Shown in pieces: positions 62,614 through 64,000 of a DNA stretch of 64,000 nt. The stretch comes from Macropodus opercularis. Lineage: Eukaryota; Chordata; Actinopteri; Anabantiformes; Osphronemidae. The stretch spans positions 17,282,001 to 17,346,000 of the forward strand of contig CM061109.1 of assembly GCA_030770545.1 (NCBI GenBank), read 5' to 3'. The notes below the pieces were generated by a model. The model was not told where the DNA came from, ran no database searches, and saw only the letters and a program-made list of their open reading frames with translations. Positions within the stretch are counted from its first letter, which is position 1; each line of letters begins with the position of its first letter. A program made the position numbers and the translations under genes.

Positions 62614-64000
62614 GTAAGACTCCTCTGAGAGTGTTAGGAAACAGATGGTACAAGAGTTACAATTGTGGTCAAGATCCCTTCAAAAATGTTGAAAAGGAGA
62701 CGTGGATTGTCTGTTTGCCATTTAAGTAAGAATAAAATGCATACATCTTTGATTTACAGCATTATATAATGCCATCTTCAAGGTAGCATACCGAACTACA
62801 CATTGAATTGTTTGGACGTAGTTTAGAAAGGCACACACAGTTTAATCAAGGTCACACAGGTCACACTGCATGTCAGAACAAATATCAAAACAAGGAATAT
62901 GCAGAGAGCTTCTCTTTTGACCTTGTGTGTTGGAGTCACAATGATCTTATAAGCATTTCAAAAATTATACTTTTATTTTGTATATTGGTAATGTAGTATG
63001 TTCATTTGTTCAGTTAAAGGGGGAAACTGCAGTACATTCAAAAATGAATTTAGTAGTCTAGTGATTTCTAAACAACTGCATAGATGCATTGGTGAGGACT
63101 GCTGTGATTTCTAAGGCTGGGCTGTTTGTATTTAGATGTATTGAAGACAAGGCTCTTCGTCTTCATTGTAGAGGGACAGACAGAAACATTTTACTGCCAG
63201 AAGGATTTTCAAAGACGGCTCAATACATTACTTCTTATTGTGCCTTTGATGCCAGTTTCATCCCTTATCAGACAGCGTTTTGACAGGCCATCACTGGAAA
63301 ACATCAAATAAGTCGTATTATGCCCAGTGTTTCATTCTCCGTTTTAGTTATGAGCTCAGTGTTCCTCTTTCAGAAAGAGCAAGGGCTTGGAGAAGGTCAT
63401 TTCAATTATAATGGACCTTTTCAAAAATGCTATTTCATTGTCTTTTTCTTAGTAATGTGTCTAATTATTGCTCTTGGTCTCCACAATGATTTAATGTATA
63501 ATAAAATATCAGTACGCGAGATGGGTCACAATTCTATGGATTTGTGGATTTAAAAGCAGATGTATCTGTTTTTGTCTTGTGTGTGTTTGAGGAAAAACAT
63601 CAGTGAAAAACTAATGTTTAGTGACAGTCAGAAAATGGGAATTCACTGTGTTCATAATAACATAATAATCTTAGTTGTGTTATTACCTCATTTTACTTCA
63701 CACGTCTTCTCTTAGAGCTTCTTCTAGTGTATCATGTATTCCAGTCAGAAACTGCCAGGGGTTTGACACTAGTCTTCATGGAATAACAGCCTTTTTTTGA
63801 GACACTCAGTAATTAAATAATAATAAATATATTATTTGATCATTTAAAACCTAAACCCTTCCATATTCATGTTTTATTTTTTCTTTCAGACTGACCTTGT
63901 AAAAGACACTGGTAGATTTAGAATATAATGTTTCTGCAAATTTCAGCTTCACTCCTGGTCCTTGAACCTTACAAAAAATATTTATGGGCTACTTCTCCAT
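62614..64000 (+). other. slc49a4: Second intron of slc49a4, truncated by the window
   Basis: Starts with the donor GTAAGA. No sequence resembling the next SLC49A4 exon was found up to the window end. ORFs at 63089-63553 show no family resemblance and are likely chance. Confidence 0.7.

Overview
This is ordinary nuclear DNA of a ray-finned fish, probably a percomorph teleost. Coding sequence is split into short exons with GT-AG introns. CA/GT microsatellites are common, and two families of teleost-type repeats are visible. I see no bacterial, viral or CRISPR-like features. Five of the six genes can be named from their proteins (eaf2, a cyp27a-type P450, slc15a2, hspbap1, slc49a4). The sixth is a RhoGEF that I cannot assign to a named family member.

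Layout. (1) Positions 1-21.7 kb hold a minus-strand DH-PH RhoGEF. Its likely non-coding first exon lies near 21.6 kb, followed by a 12.5-kb intron, a large coding exon at 9000-7370 and four more coding exons down to a stop at 815. (2) Positions 21.7-32.6 kb hold no gene I can support, only microsatellites, a foldback MITE and repeat fragments. (3) eaf2 (+) spans 32803-34979 in six exons. (4) A cyp27a-like mitochondrial P450 (+) spans 37385-41941 in nine exons, with a second MITE copy in its last intron. (5) slc15a2/PEPT2 (+) spans 43845-50431 in 22 exons. (6) hspbap1 (-) has seven coding exons from 59195 to 51232, tail-to-tail with slc15a2. (7) slc49a4/dirc2 (+) starts at 59891, head-to-head with hspbap1 across a short shared promoter, and runs off the right edge after two exons.

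The coding models for eaf2, cyp27a, slc15a2, hspbap1 and the RhoGEF were built by hand. Each has consistent splice phases from start to stop, giving 260, 525, 703, 459 and 1132 residues. The eaf2, slc15a2, hspbap1 and slc49a4 neighbourhood corresponds to human 3q13-q21. The cyp27a gene between eaf2 and slc15a2 is not part of the human arrangement. The genes are neighbours by descent, not an operon. Their roles are separate: transcription elongation, sterol/vitamin D-type oxidation, peptide uptake, a JmjC-fold HSP27-associated protein, a lysosomal carrier and Rho GTPase activation. The points most worth a second look are the unassigned RhoGEF with a four-cysteine motif, an unexplained minus-strand exon-like ORF inside its intron, a uORF overlapping the eaf2 start, and a CLEAR-like E-box in the hspbap1/slc49a4 promoter.
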